Assembly (NCBI RefSeq): GCF_905163445.1
Contig: NC_053185.1
Coordinates: forward strand, 11,364,001-11,428,000
DNA length: 64,000 nucleotides
DNA from: Pararge aegeria
Taxonomy: Eukaryota; Arthropoda; Insecta; Lepidoptera; Nymphalidae
Direction of reading: 5' to 3'
The notes under the pieces were generated by a model. The model was not told where the DNA came from. It made no database searches and saw nothing but the letters and a program-made list of their open reading frames with translations. Positions 1 through 12,300 of the stretch are shown piece by piece; the first letter of the stretch is position 1; every line of letters starts with the position of its first letter. The position numbers were made by a program, and so were the translations under genes.

Positions 1-340
1 AAAGTAATATTAGATTTACCATTACATAAGTTTAAAGAATGTATAAAAACAAATCAAATACATCGAGATTACTATACTATTGATGAATTTCTTAATGACA
101 AGGTTGTCTGGAAGCTAGCTGCTCTCCGCTTTCATCTTGCACAAGATAAAACAAAGATTGTTAAATTGTAAAACCATGTCGGAAAAGAGTAACTGCTGAG
201 TTTCTTGCTGGCTTCTTTTCGGTAGAATCTGCCTTCCGAACCGGTGGAAGAGTCACTACAAACAGACATACTTGACGTTTCAAGAGTGCTTATGTTAGGC
301 ATACTTGAAATAAATGAATTTTGAATTTATCCATCAAAGT
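1..340 (+). repeat. non-LTR retrotransposon (LINE) 3' end fragment
   Basis: Frame 1 encodes about 56 residues ending in a stop near 170, the C-terminal tail of a LINE reverse transcriptase (KVILDLPLHKFKECIK ... YYTIDEFLND). A 3' UTR follows to about 340 and ends in the AAATAAATGAATTTTGAATT tail common in lepidopteran LINEs. The same peptide and tail recur on the minus strand at 22,861-23,553. It lies in an intron of the WDR77-like gene and is 5' truncated by the window edge. Confidence 0.75.
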
Positions 341-464
341 CTTGAAGTCTGGGGTTCTACTCTATTGTTTTTGCTTAGAAATGTATTATGTACAAAACCA
401 ATTATTGCTAATTAAGCATACAATATTATGATTATAAACTTAAACTAAGTTCAATTTTGCAAAG

Positions 465-2062
465 GTATTGCTTGGTGATGATAATGGTGCTTTGAGCATA
501 TGGACTTGCAATGCTGATGATGCTTGGGATCAATGGAATGAAGATATGTCAGTTGCTGAACATGATGGTGGTGTGATGGCAATGGACTGTTTGACTCCTG
601 GTAATGAGTATGTCACTGTTGGTGCTGATGGAAACATTAAGGTAAATATTTCTTAACCGGTGCCATTAAAGAATGTATTCAAGCTTAAAGTATGATATAC
701 ATATTATTAAATTCAAGTATTTTTTTGCAGGTATGGGATATTTCTGATTTAATATGTGCACGTAATTATATTGCAGCTCATAGTAAATCAATTTATGGGG
801 TTTCAGTAAGGCCACAGTCTGGCTCAAGCTTTGCAACTGGCTCCTTAGATTATTACGCATCATTATGGGATGGAAATGTTGAAAAACCAGTTTTAGGTAA
901 TTATTTGTATGACTTATGTCTATGTAATCTTCAATTCCTTTCAGTTTTATAGAAATAAGGAGGATTGAATATTTTGACTTATATACTTAGACTTATACTT
1001 GCCTGCAATTTTAAAAGACAGAGTTTTTGAAAAAGTTTGATTTCCAATGTATAAGTTATTGAGGTATTAATAAAAATGGCAGAAAGTAGGTGAGCCGGGC
1101 TCCATTCTAAAATAAACGAACTCCTTTAACGCTAGTTGAATTTAATAGCATATCTTAGATATAGTATTCCACAAAATCATAATCATCATTGTTATTAAAT
1201 AATATTATTTTATAGATCTAACCAGAAATGACTGTGGCATTCGTTGTTTACAATGGTTGGATGAATATCATCTCTTCTTTGGTGACGAAGCTGGAGCCTT
1301 GAGTCTCATTGATATTAGAAATCCTGAAAATGTGACAAAACTCACTGAATTCCCGGCAGCGATCCATAAAATTTGTGTTCAACCCGAGTAAGTGATTTTC
1401 TTTTTGTCTTTATTCTCAGAATTATTATTATATATTATACCAGAAATTTCTATAAAAAATACCTAGTAAATGTGTAGGAAGTTCAAGGTACTGTATCATG
1501 GTGATGAAACATTTCGTAACATTGGCATTATCAAAATTAAGCTTAATTTGCTGTACTCCGCGAAAAGCAAAGCAAAAATCTGTGTGGAGTAATTTATAAT
1601 TTCTTCAATCCTTATACGCCACACCAAACAGATCTTCGGCAATGTACACTCTACGCACGTTTCGCTCCGAAACAGGAGCATCCTCAGGAGATGTAGACTT
1701 ACGATGAATAATTGTTAAGTAAAGTTGTTATTGTAAAGTCTATTGTCGTGATGCATTAACTAATTGCGCGGTCGAGGCACGCGGCCAACAAATAGTAAAT
1801 ATAATAAATAGAATTCTGATTTATATTTTAAACTAAATTGTGATTGATTGGTTTCAGATGCGATCGAGTTTCTGTGTGCTGCGATAACAAAATATTATCA
1901 GTGTTTGAGTTCCATGATGATTGTAAATTGAATTTGATTTACGAAAACAGTAATTTACACAGTAATTATATAAGAGGAATGGCTTGGGATGTGGACGACA
2001 AAAATGTTTTACACACAGTAGGGTGGGATGGCGAAACAAAGATCCACAAAATAAGTACATAA
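465..2062 (+). CDS. WDR77: methylosome protein 50 (WD repeat protein), 3' exons, 5' partial
   Basis: Exons 465-641, 731-896, 1216-1387 and 1858-2062 join in frame through GT-AG introns and give 239 residues ending in TAA. The residues are a run of WD40 blades (VWDISD, SLWDGN, LIDIRN). The blade reading LFFGDEAGALSLIDIRN and the last blade with TVGWDG match WDR77/MEP50, the WD-repeat partner of the arginine methyltransferase PRMT5 that methylates Sm proteins and histones (Valois in Drosophila). Human WDR77 has about 342 residues, so roughly the first 100 lie upstream of the window. The intron before 465 holds a LINE fragment. The gene runs tail-to-tail with Tdc. Identity rests on recalled similarity in the last two blades. 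The exon start at 465 (after CAAAG) is the least certain junction. Confidence 0.85.
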
Positions 2063-2793
2063 AATGATGACTAAATATATAATCTGTTAAAGGTTTAAAT
2101 ACACAAAGTTTAAACTAAAATGATACGTTTTCCGGGCCTTAATTTCTATGGGCAAAAGTGTTAAAATAATAGTACGCTGCCCGTTAAGTTATGTTTTGTA
2201 TATAACATTTTTTTATCATTTAAAATAAACTAATGCTAAATAAATAATATTTTAAATGATTATGGGAATTTAATTAAAAATCCTTTGTCACAGAACTCGA
2301 TGAAAAAATATAAAGATTACTAGCGAACCCGGCCGACGTAAAGAAGCCACTGGGTCCTATTTTGTTTTCAAAACATTTAGGAACCCATTAAAATATACAA
2401 CACAATATTTCATCTAAATCGGTATATATCCGTTTTTAACATGAGAAACACAGGTAAAGTTGAATGCAATTGATCGCTAAATAGATGCTTTCAGTTTTTG
2501 CAGTGCGTAACCCCTTTGTGTTAATAACAGCTGATTTTTTGACAACTTTGTACTATCTTAGTAGTTATAGAGTTTTTGTGTCAGAGCATGTCCGGCGGAG
2601 TACTACCGCTATAATTATTTCCGCCGCCAAAACAACATTGCTGCGTTCCGAAGGATGCCGGTGAAATTACAGGCATACGAACCATACCTTCGAATAAGGC
2701 TGACGGACAAAGGGCGGACGTTGCACGAAGTGTTTCTCCAATGCCCTGCGAGTGTTGCTCTATTCATAGACCGTGGTTTTCATCACACCTACT
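2063..2793. other. intergenic, 3' flank of WDR77 with SINE/LINE-tail remnants
   Basis: There is no gene. The WDR77 3' UTR runs into AT-rich sequence with AAATAAATAA near 2240. From about 2580 to 2790 there is a moderately GC-rich segment resembling the repeat at 34,745-34,985, including its CATGCCCT/GCGAG and ATAGACCGTGGTTTTC-like portions. The short open frame at 2655-2843 is part of that repeat, not a gene. Confidence 0.5.
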
Positions 2794-3169
2794 TACAACG
2801 TGTAAATGAAAACCGAAATATTACTTCTGAGACTTATATGTGAAACCGAGAACCTAATAGTTTTTGAATAAACCACTGCCATACTTTTTAATGAAATAAA
2901 TCAGATACAGCCCTAACATCACATGCAAAATAAAAACCATGTGACTACTGTCACTTGTTAGGTACGCGTCGCGTAGCGTAGGTACTATGCGCGTGTCGGT
3001 CTTTTATCTTCAATAAGGTTGTCATGAGTAAACACTTAGAATGTTTTGAATTCGTTTGTATGGATAAAATAATATGATTCTTTTGATTCAATGTTTTAAC
3101 AGGGTGATTCCTTTTATAATATACTTATGCATCCTTTAATATTATTTCGTGGTTCTGTTACACGTTGTA
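2794..3169 (-). mobile_element. MITE family A, copy 1 (full length, 376 bp with flanking TA)
   Basis: The ends are TA-CAACGTGTAA and TTACACGTTG-TA, a perfect 10-bp terminal inverted repeat flanked by TA, as expected for a Tc1/mariner-type non-autonomous element. The interior matches copies at 17,795-18,128, 35,553-36,417 and 55,945-56,279 in the opposite orientation. No coding capacity. Confidence 0.8.
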
Positions 3170-3375
3170 TAGGTCAGGGGTCAGGGATAACCTACTTGCC
3201 CCTTCTATTATAATTACTATAGAAAAAAAGTTTTTAGTTAAGATCTTAAGTATCAACGAAACCAACAAATGATGTTTAGGAAAATGATCAAAATAATATC
3301 TAAATGCTCATAAAGTTGTTTATTGATAAAATATTATAATTTATAATAACATGATCAGCTACGGCATGCTCGGAG

Positions 3376-6300
3376 TCAACGCGGGGCGGGGGATGTGGCG
3401 CGGCGTTCGGGAGACGCTCCGGGGGTAGAGCCGCGCCGTCCGTGGTTGGGGCTCTTCAGCCGCACCATCGTATCCAGGTGACGGAACCTGGACAAAGCCA
3501 GAAAGTCTCTTAAGGAGTGCAGTTTTTTATATTACATTACATACTTATATTTATAGTACACTACAAGTTAGCCCTTGACTGCAATCTCAACTGGTACACT
3601 AAGTGATGATGCAGTCAAATTAAGGGAGTATGGCAGTTATATTTAACTCATACCTACCCTAATCGGTTTTTACGCGACATCGTACCGGAACGCTAAATCG
3701 CTTAGCGGCACGTCTTTGTAGGTGAGGTGGTAACTGGCCCCGGCCGAAGCCACCGACCAGATCAGAGCAAATTAGGTATTGATAAATTCAAGGTCCGTCA
3801 ATTATTATTATAAAACAATAATAAAAATGTATAGCTTTGTAGAATGTAGAAGGTACGAGCACCTGTTTCTGAGTTGATTCGGGTCGAAGTCTGCCTCGTA
3901 GTCTCTATTCTCAAATTTTTTAAGGATTTTTACCAATGAGTATATATACATATATATTTTAAACTTCAATTGGTGCACCAACCCGTTCCTTCGTTTTTCC
4001 TAACGTCAAACGTTGTCTGAAAGAGACGCTTTAGTGATAAGACCGCCTTTGCACGCTCTATTTTCTATTCTTAGTTTCTTCTGTATATGTGTTTACTTTG
4101 TATAAAATGTGTGTGCAATAAAGATTTCAAACAAACAAACAAAAAGCTGCGAGTGAGTATCTACCTATAATTGGTACATAAAGGTATTATTTCACCATTA
4201 AAGGCTGCTTCGGGCCGCTTTATGTTCTAGCTATCTACCTACGTAGTAGGGTTGGGTATGCATTTGTGTTTGTAAAATATTATAAAATATTTTACGTCGG
4301 GATAATTACCTGAGTGGCAAATCATTAGCTTCGTTATCAACGCTTTGGAAGAAGAAAGCAAGCGGCCAGCTGATCCAAGATGATTGTTTCCTGAAAAAAA
4401 ATCAAATATAAAGCATATAATAAAATAATGAACTCTTATATTATACCTACTTAAACGTTCATATTAACACTGAACTTTTAGAGAGTTGAGACAGTAGTTC
4501 GCGTTCGTTTCGGGCTGATGAAAGGTAGGTATAAGTTTCATGACCTGATTTTTTTTGTATTTAATCATTTATGCTGAATTAAAGATTCTTATTTGTTACT
4601 TTTTTCCCCATTTTTTGACGGTCGATTGGCGCAGTGGGGAGCGACCCTGCTTTCTGGGTTTAAGGCCGTGGGTTCGATTCCCACAACTGGAAAAATGTTT
4701 GTGTGATGAACATGAATGTTTTTCAGTGTATGGGTGTATTTGAGTATTTATGTATATTATTCATTAAAATATTGATCAGTCATCTTCTTCTTTTTTTGCT
4801 TTGTTGGCTTTTAGGTGTGTGGCGATGTGTGTATTTTCGTAGTATATTTATTTATTAATTACCTAAGCCTATTTAAATGTGCAGACTGCAGTAGGTACAA
4901 TTACTGATTGCATGCAGATTTGCTGGTTGCCCATTGAAGAATTGAACTTGACTTTGTCTCAGAAAGTCTTAAGCCACCCTCGTATTCAACATGTACGAAA
5001 CCCGTAATTTAGTAGTAGGGTAAGTACACTTCACTCATTGGATACGTAACCCCTGTGTAAAAAAGTTAAGCTAAAAAGAAAGCACTTTTCGCCTATCTCT
5101 TTCTCTTCGCCTCGGAGAAGTGGACCTTGCCAGAGATTGAGAAAAAAATATACGCTCTGAAAATCTAGTGCTGGAGGAAAATGATGCAAGTGACCTGGAA
5201 GATGTCCTCACAAATCTTCCTCAGTCTAAGCAATTATCCTTATTTTCTTTGGTCAGACGTAAAGACGTGTTCATAGTAGTTTAAGGAAAAGTCGAGGATA
5301 CTAGGGCGAAAGGTTAAGCGATTTAGCGTTCCGGTACGGTGTAAAAACCAATAAAGGGGTATGGGTTTAATATAACTAAAACAAAAAACGTTTGGGTTTA
5401 CTTACGGAGTTGAAGGAACAAGTTGAATCGAGTCGGTGTCGGAAGGTGTGTCTGGTGTGGCGGGTGCGGGCTGCGGTGGCGTGCCCGGGCTGGTGGGTAC
5501 GGGCGGCGGGGTCTTGTTGATAGCGGGGTTGTAGATCTTCGGGTCGCTCACCATGCGCACGAAGAAGGAACGCTTGTGTGCCAAAGCTGCGCGGTGCTTG
5601 CGAGCACGCTCCTCGTTTAAGTCCTGTGTTATTCCAAAATTATTATAGCCCGATATCACCAATCCGCACTGGGCCAACGTGTTGAACTATTAACTACGGC
5701 CATATTGTTAAATCGTAAGGCGACTTTGACTTAACTTTAGGGGGGCCGATTTCGAATCCCAGCACGCACCTCTAACTTTTCTAAGTTATGTGCGTTTGTA
5801 AGCCATTAAAATATCAAACTATCGAAAACATCGTGAGGAAACCTGCATACCTGAGAGTTCACCCTAATGTTCTCAAAGGTGTGTGAATTCCACCGATCCG
5901 CACTGGCGTAGCGTGGTGGACTACGGCCTTAACCCCTTCTCATTGTGGGAGAAGACCCGTGCCCTGTAGTGGGCCGGGTTGATCTGATGATATCACTAAA
6001 CCGTATCACGAAGCAGAGATAGCCCGAGGGACCGAGTTCGATCACCGGCATGCACCTCTAGCTTTCCTCAGTACCCAATATTAATTAATTAATTTAAGCA
6101 ATTAAAATATCTCTGCTTTAACGGTGCAGGAAAACACCGTTAGGAAACCTGCATTACTGAGAGTTCTTCAAATGCGTGTGAAGTCTACCAAAGACTCGGC
6201 TAGACTCTGCTAATTATCACCATTATTAAACTACCTCGGGTTTAATAAACTTGGCAATATTGCTTTTTTTAACTTATCATTGCCGGAGCAAGCAGCCCTG

Positions 6301-9300
6301 CTTTCATCTCTCACAAGATTGGCGTTTCAAATTAGGTAGGTAAATATAAAGTAGGCTTATTTGAATTTTGAATGTTTGACTGGATGGCACACAATAGGTA
6401 TATACCTACCTACCTCTCTGTGCACCTACACACTAGTTGCCGGTGGCGGGTATGCACATGGGATGCAGATAATATATAATGAAGAAAACCTCCATATGGG
6501 TATGGGTTATAAAATACTTAAGGATAGGTGTTGTAAGAGTTGTATAAAACCTAGCCTTAAAGTATTTATGACTCGTACTGGAGATTTTCTTAATTTTATG
6601 TCATCTACATACCCTGTAAATACCCTCGATATGCATGCCACTGCAGTAGTTGCATTAGAATGCCATACTGTGCGATGTATGTGTATTTGTGAGTGTGACA
6701 TCGTAGCACTCTAACGGGTGGATTGTTTTCATTGTTTCTTTACATTAACTACTTGTGAATCTTTTATGCCTAGAATTCATGTGTTTTGCGGCTACAGTCC
6801 ACAAGCGATCAGTGGCAATCGTTGACATAAATGAATATAATAACTTTGTCCGATTTTGATGCAATGCGAAAAACAACGCCGGTAGGTTATCTCTATAGGT
6901 ATAGGATAGACATGTATATTAAATTTTTATATTCTATTAATTGGCTGTTATTTTGCTCACCCTTTCCTTGTCTGGGCCTTCGATTAATTCCGTTGCGAAG
7001 TCTATTATGATGTCCCAAGCAATTTCTGAAAAACAAAATTGTTATTAAGTACAATTAAAAAAGATATGCATTAAGTATAATGTGGGTAAAATGCTATAAT
7101 TACCAATATCTTCCCGGGTAGCTTGTTGGCTTACAACGCAGAAACGGATCACAAATTGGTCACGCACTGAGGCTGGGACCATGTGAAGTTTACCAGAAGC
7201 ATTTATGTTTGTCAGCAATTTCTTGTTCAGGTCATCGACCTGCTGGGGTGTTTCCTCAGGACCTCCGATAAGACGAAAGCACACTAATCCCAACTAAAAT
7301 AAATCGCAAGTATTCATTGTTATTTCCTAAACTTAACAAAAACTAAAACTATTTAAATACAATTTTGTAAGCAAGTACCTACCTTCACTTGATTGCAAAC
7401 TTCAAATCTCTCGTCCTTTTTGACGAGCTTTTCGAAATATTTAGCCAGTTCGCAGTGTCTTCTCACATACTTCTGCAAGCCACTGATACCGTAACTCCTC
7501 AGCATAAACCACAGCTTGAGAGAGCGAAAGCGGCGGCTGAGCGGTATTCCCCAGTGGCGGTAGTCAATAGCAGTGTGATCATAACAGTGCTGTAAGTACA
7601 GAGGATCCACAACCAGAGCAGAAGTAAGTAGATATCGATTGGTTACCCACAGCAGGGAACAGTCAAACGCCGTAAGCATCAGTTTATTCGGATTAGTATT
7701 GAAGGAGTCTGCATATTCAATCCCAGCTAGATGGCATTTATGTTCGGGACAGAGAAATGCGTTGCCGGCGTATGCTGCGTCCACATGTAACCACACGCAT
7801 GGAAACTTTCTCGCAATGGGGCCTATCTCGGGCAAATTGTCAAAAGAACAGCACGATGTTGTACCCAATGTAGTTGATACAAAGAACGGCACCAGTCCAG
7901 CTTCTTCATCTTCTTCCATGGCCTTGGATAAACAGATTAATGAGACATTTAGTGTGCGGAGATTTGTTTAACTTAAATATTGGATAATCTTACCACTATA
8001 GACTGTATAGGACCTTTATGTTACTACAAATTATGATAAGTGAGTTAAGATTGTGGATTTATAAAAATATACAATTTAAACGCTTACTAAAATAGTTTCA
8101 TTGACACAAAAATTCATATCCCACGTAGCATAAATCACAGGTAAGTTAGGTGAATAAAGGCAGGCAAGAGCGAAACGAAGGTTCCTTTGTATATTTCAGA
8201 AGTAGATCTGAATTCAAAGATATATGTGCTATGATTGAATACCTATTATTTAAAATTTCTAAGCACATAGTTTGAATATGAATCGTCATCCATTATATGA
8301 AGGGGGTCCAATGATTAAATTTTCAATATTCCCGAGACAGAAAGTGGCGCACAATGCGGCGTATTGCCACTCGGCTCGCCACGTATTTCCGGCATCCGCC
8401 GTTTCATTAAACGCCCGCCGCCGAAGGCGCGCGGAACCTTGATATGATGCGATGCGGCCCACCTCTTCAATTACCGCCCGATTATTATTTGAATCTCATC
8501 GTGGCATACCGACTTAATTATCGCATTATCATCTTAAGTTACTAGAGCTATACCATCCCATAATATAAATGCGAAATTGTCTGTTTCTTTGTTGTTTTAG
8601 CGGTTTGATATAGATTTATGAACATATTCGGCTCAATCACTGGATTGAGCCGAAATATTAATATCTACTAATGTTCGGTACAGTTACCAATCTGGATGTA
8701 ATTTTTCCATTATATAACTTGCATAATATACCTACATGTGCAAATATTATTAGCCTGGTGTATTAAATGGTCCCGGCGCTACTTATTTATCCAAAGACTT
8801 GAGTGATGAAATAAAGAATTAAAATTTTCAGTATGGAAAGAGATTGTAATAACGTGGATTTTTATAACTTTGCTACTAAGAAACTAGCAGATTTCAAGTA
8901 TTAATTTCAGTTTTCCAATTAGATTTGCCCGTGAATTCGGGGTTTATTTTCATCCCCAAAGAGGAAGAAGTTAATTCTTTCAAACGTGAGTAGTAAAAAG
9001 ATAGAAATAATACTAATTGTGTTATCTTACCATAGTTTGTTTTCCCAGGAATGAAATATAAGTATACATACGTACAATAACTACTTATAATCCTAATAGT
9101 CTTAATACATTTCAATAAGGTAAATCAATTAGTAGGTATTTAATGCTAACCTAAAAAAAATCATAAGATAGGTATGTCTGTATGTCTCGATTTAGGCTAA
9201 GGTAAGATAGCCCTTCACTTACTTCTTTGAGAGTTTGGCCTCTTAAGCATCCATTTTCATCTGGTTGTAAGATGCGGAGTTTAACGAAGCTGATCATAGC

Positions 9301-12300
9301 AGCCTTTTCGACGCCAGAGTGAGCCTCTTTTGAACAATATGCGATTAGCTTGGAGAGCAACAGACCCTCATCGACGGTGGGGAATTGATGCTTCAATCGT
9401 TTGATACCGGCGGCCCTTGCCGCTAACATCGATACGAGGACACACTCGCTCGCCGATCCCTGCGATTAAGTACATTATTTTTAAACTAAATAAACGTGGA
9501 ATAATGTCGGAATAGCTGTTAAATAAGTGTCTTACATTTGAAGGGTGCATTCAGTTTAAGTATGACAAAACCCCCCGTTTTTTTTTACATTCTTCCAAAA
9601 CGGTCGCTAAGTGGCACATCTTTGTTCATTGGTTGGTAAATCAAACGCGGGGCGTTCTACTTGGAAAACCACTGCGCCCGGGAAGTTTTGCTACAGTTTA
9701 TCGTTCCTCTTGTTTTTCAGAAGCAACAAAAATATGTGAGAAATAAAGATGACCCGATCTTAAATTTTTTTTTTGTCTTCGTTATTCGACCTTTTTTTGA
9801 AGTCACGTCTTTCCCTCCTGAAGTTGTGACGCTCTGGCAGACGGACAGCATTCCATTTAATTTAAAATAAACTCTTAACACTATTAAATATTATGTTTAT
9901 TGATTTAAAAAGTCCTTAAAGTGGATCTCTATAGAATTTGGTTTATCAGTTAGTCTGTGGTATAACAATAAATCATGTTATAAGTATCAAATTTTAATAT
10001 TAAGAAACCTCATCAAAACTTACCTGAATGACACCACCGCCTTTACTGCCTTCTTCAAGTGCTAAAAATGCAGGTGGTAGACCTATGGCTTTTCCTGTAA
10101 TCATTTTTAATAAAGCATAGAATACATTTTTATTTTATTTATTTATTTTTATTCAATTAGTGCGGTTAACGCCAACTGCACTAATTAAATACACAGGAAA
10201 TTATTTTATGCAATATAAACGAGAACAAAAGAAAGAAAAATTACATAAAGCTGACACAGACTATAATAGTCACAGTGAGGTGACTCTTATGCCAGAGTGC
10301 GAAGCAGATTGACAGATTGGAATATCTACCCAAGAACCTGTTCTTACCCCGATGACAGTTAATTAATTACGGACCTCATCAGTGTCCCACTGTTAGGCGC
10401 TAAGCTCTAAATCTTTCTCACCAAAGGAAAGAGGGAGTAATAGCCTTCATCCTCTGTATACTGCTTCAATGCGGCTTGATAAACTTAAAGGATTATTATC
10501 CGAAGTTCTAATAACCGGAATCTACGAGGCACGGAGTTAAAAGAACGCCGGGCAAAGTATCCAGTAACTGAATATGATTTTTTTGCCCGATCAGGGAACC
10601 TGGGACATCCGCTATTTCCTATCTCATTTCCACCCGACAACAAAATATATATATGCAAATAAAAGCAGTTTTCATTATATTATTTTAAAATAATAGTCAT
10701 TTTATTAACAAGGCGAATAAATTTCCATGACCATCAATTTTTTGAAAATGTCTAAAGTACCTTCTTGTATTGAATAATTATCGTCTGCGGACAATAATTA
10801 AAACCTTTCGTACCCGAATTTCTATGCAAATAAATACAAATATATATATATATATACCTGGGACATCCGCTATTTCCTATCTCATTTCCACCCGACAACA
10901 AAATATTAGTGCAAATAAAAGCAGTTTTCATTATATTATTTTAAAATAATAGTAATTTTATTAACAAGGCGAATAAATTTCCATGACCATCAATTTTTTG
11001 AAAATGTCTAATGTACCTTCTTGTATTGAATAATTATCGTCTGCGGACAATAATTAAAACCTTTCGTACCCGAATTTCTATGCAAATAAATACAAATATA
11101 TATATATATATATGCAGGTATAAATTCAGTGGAGTAGGCTTTACCACAGAATATCTTTTGACAAGACAAAAGGTTCAATCCGTTTGTAAATGAAAATGTA
11201 TCTTGATAACATAACTTATCTAACCGAACAAAGAACCCGTTATGAGGGTTCAAAGATGATGGAATGTTAAAAGGTTCCTTTTGAACCTACATCGTATATC
11301 GTATTATACGAAAATACGCAAAAAAGACCGATAGGTATACCTATTGCAATGTAATGTAATTTTATAATTGTACGCAAATTAATATAAATATTTTCTACGA
11401 TATTATATAATTTACTTGAAATTTTAAAATATATCAACACCCTATTAAAGAAAAATGAAAAAAAATGCTAAATTTCATTAATAAATATATATTAATGTGC
11501 TCAAGGACCTGGCTCCCTTAAAAATTTGTTTTTTTCAAATCGGACTGGAAGTTCCTTTGGCAAGTTCAAACAGAAAAACAACTTTTCAGCTTTAATATAA
11601 AGTATAAGATACCTACCTAAGTTTAATGGGTATTAACTTAAACACTAAATAACTCGTCAGTTAACAAACTTAAAATTGATTAAGCGTATAACTATCGAAC
11701 GTCTGATAATAACAATTACAGTATAATATGCAACTCACCCATCCAATCCAACATAATTATTTCCAATTCTGTGCAGGCTGGACTTGCTGCCTGCAATTAG
11801 CCATGACATTATAAATTCGATAGGACATCTGTGTGTTACCTGTGTTCGGCTTAACTAGTGATCGGTGGATTATGATGAAAGGCCCAGAAATAGCTTGTAT
11901 ACCAGATGATGATGGATTCATAAAACTTCCTATCCCGAAAAAAATATCACGGCTCGACAGCTAAACTGATCTTGTCGTTTTGATTGCAAGATAGGTAGTG
12001 ATAATTTAAACTGACACAATGTGATATTAAAAGAAGTCTAATAGATATAGTACCTTCAAAGATTCATTGTTTATTAAATGTTATCACGAACCCAATAAAT
12101 AAATGGCACCCATCGTGGGGCTGCAATTGTATACGCTAAAAGTTCTACTACCTTTCCTTTACAAGTTGTTTCAAACTTGTAGGATTGTCGGTACAATCAA
12201 TACTTTATAAGTTATTTAAAACTGCGATTGCCAGGACAATCAATAAGGTTGCATGTCTTGAAGACGACTTAGAAACACAATACCTAGTACTACTATAGAA

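Noticed and set aside
4612..4685. Possible tRNA gene
   Set aside because: A and B boxes are present, but the acceptor, anticodon and D stems do not pair and a SINE body follows directly.
6361..6714. 117-codon plus-strand frame in Tdc intron 7
   Set aside because: There is no domain, no splice partner and low-complexity repeats at its start. It is treated as chance.
7639..7971. 110-codon plus-strand frame
   Set aside because: It is the antisense shadow of Tdc exon 5.
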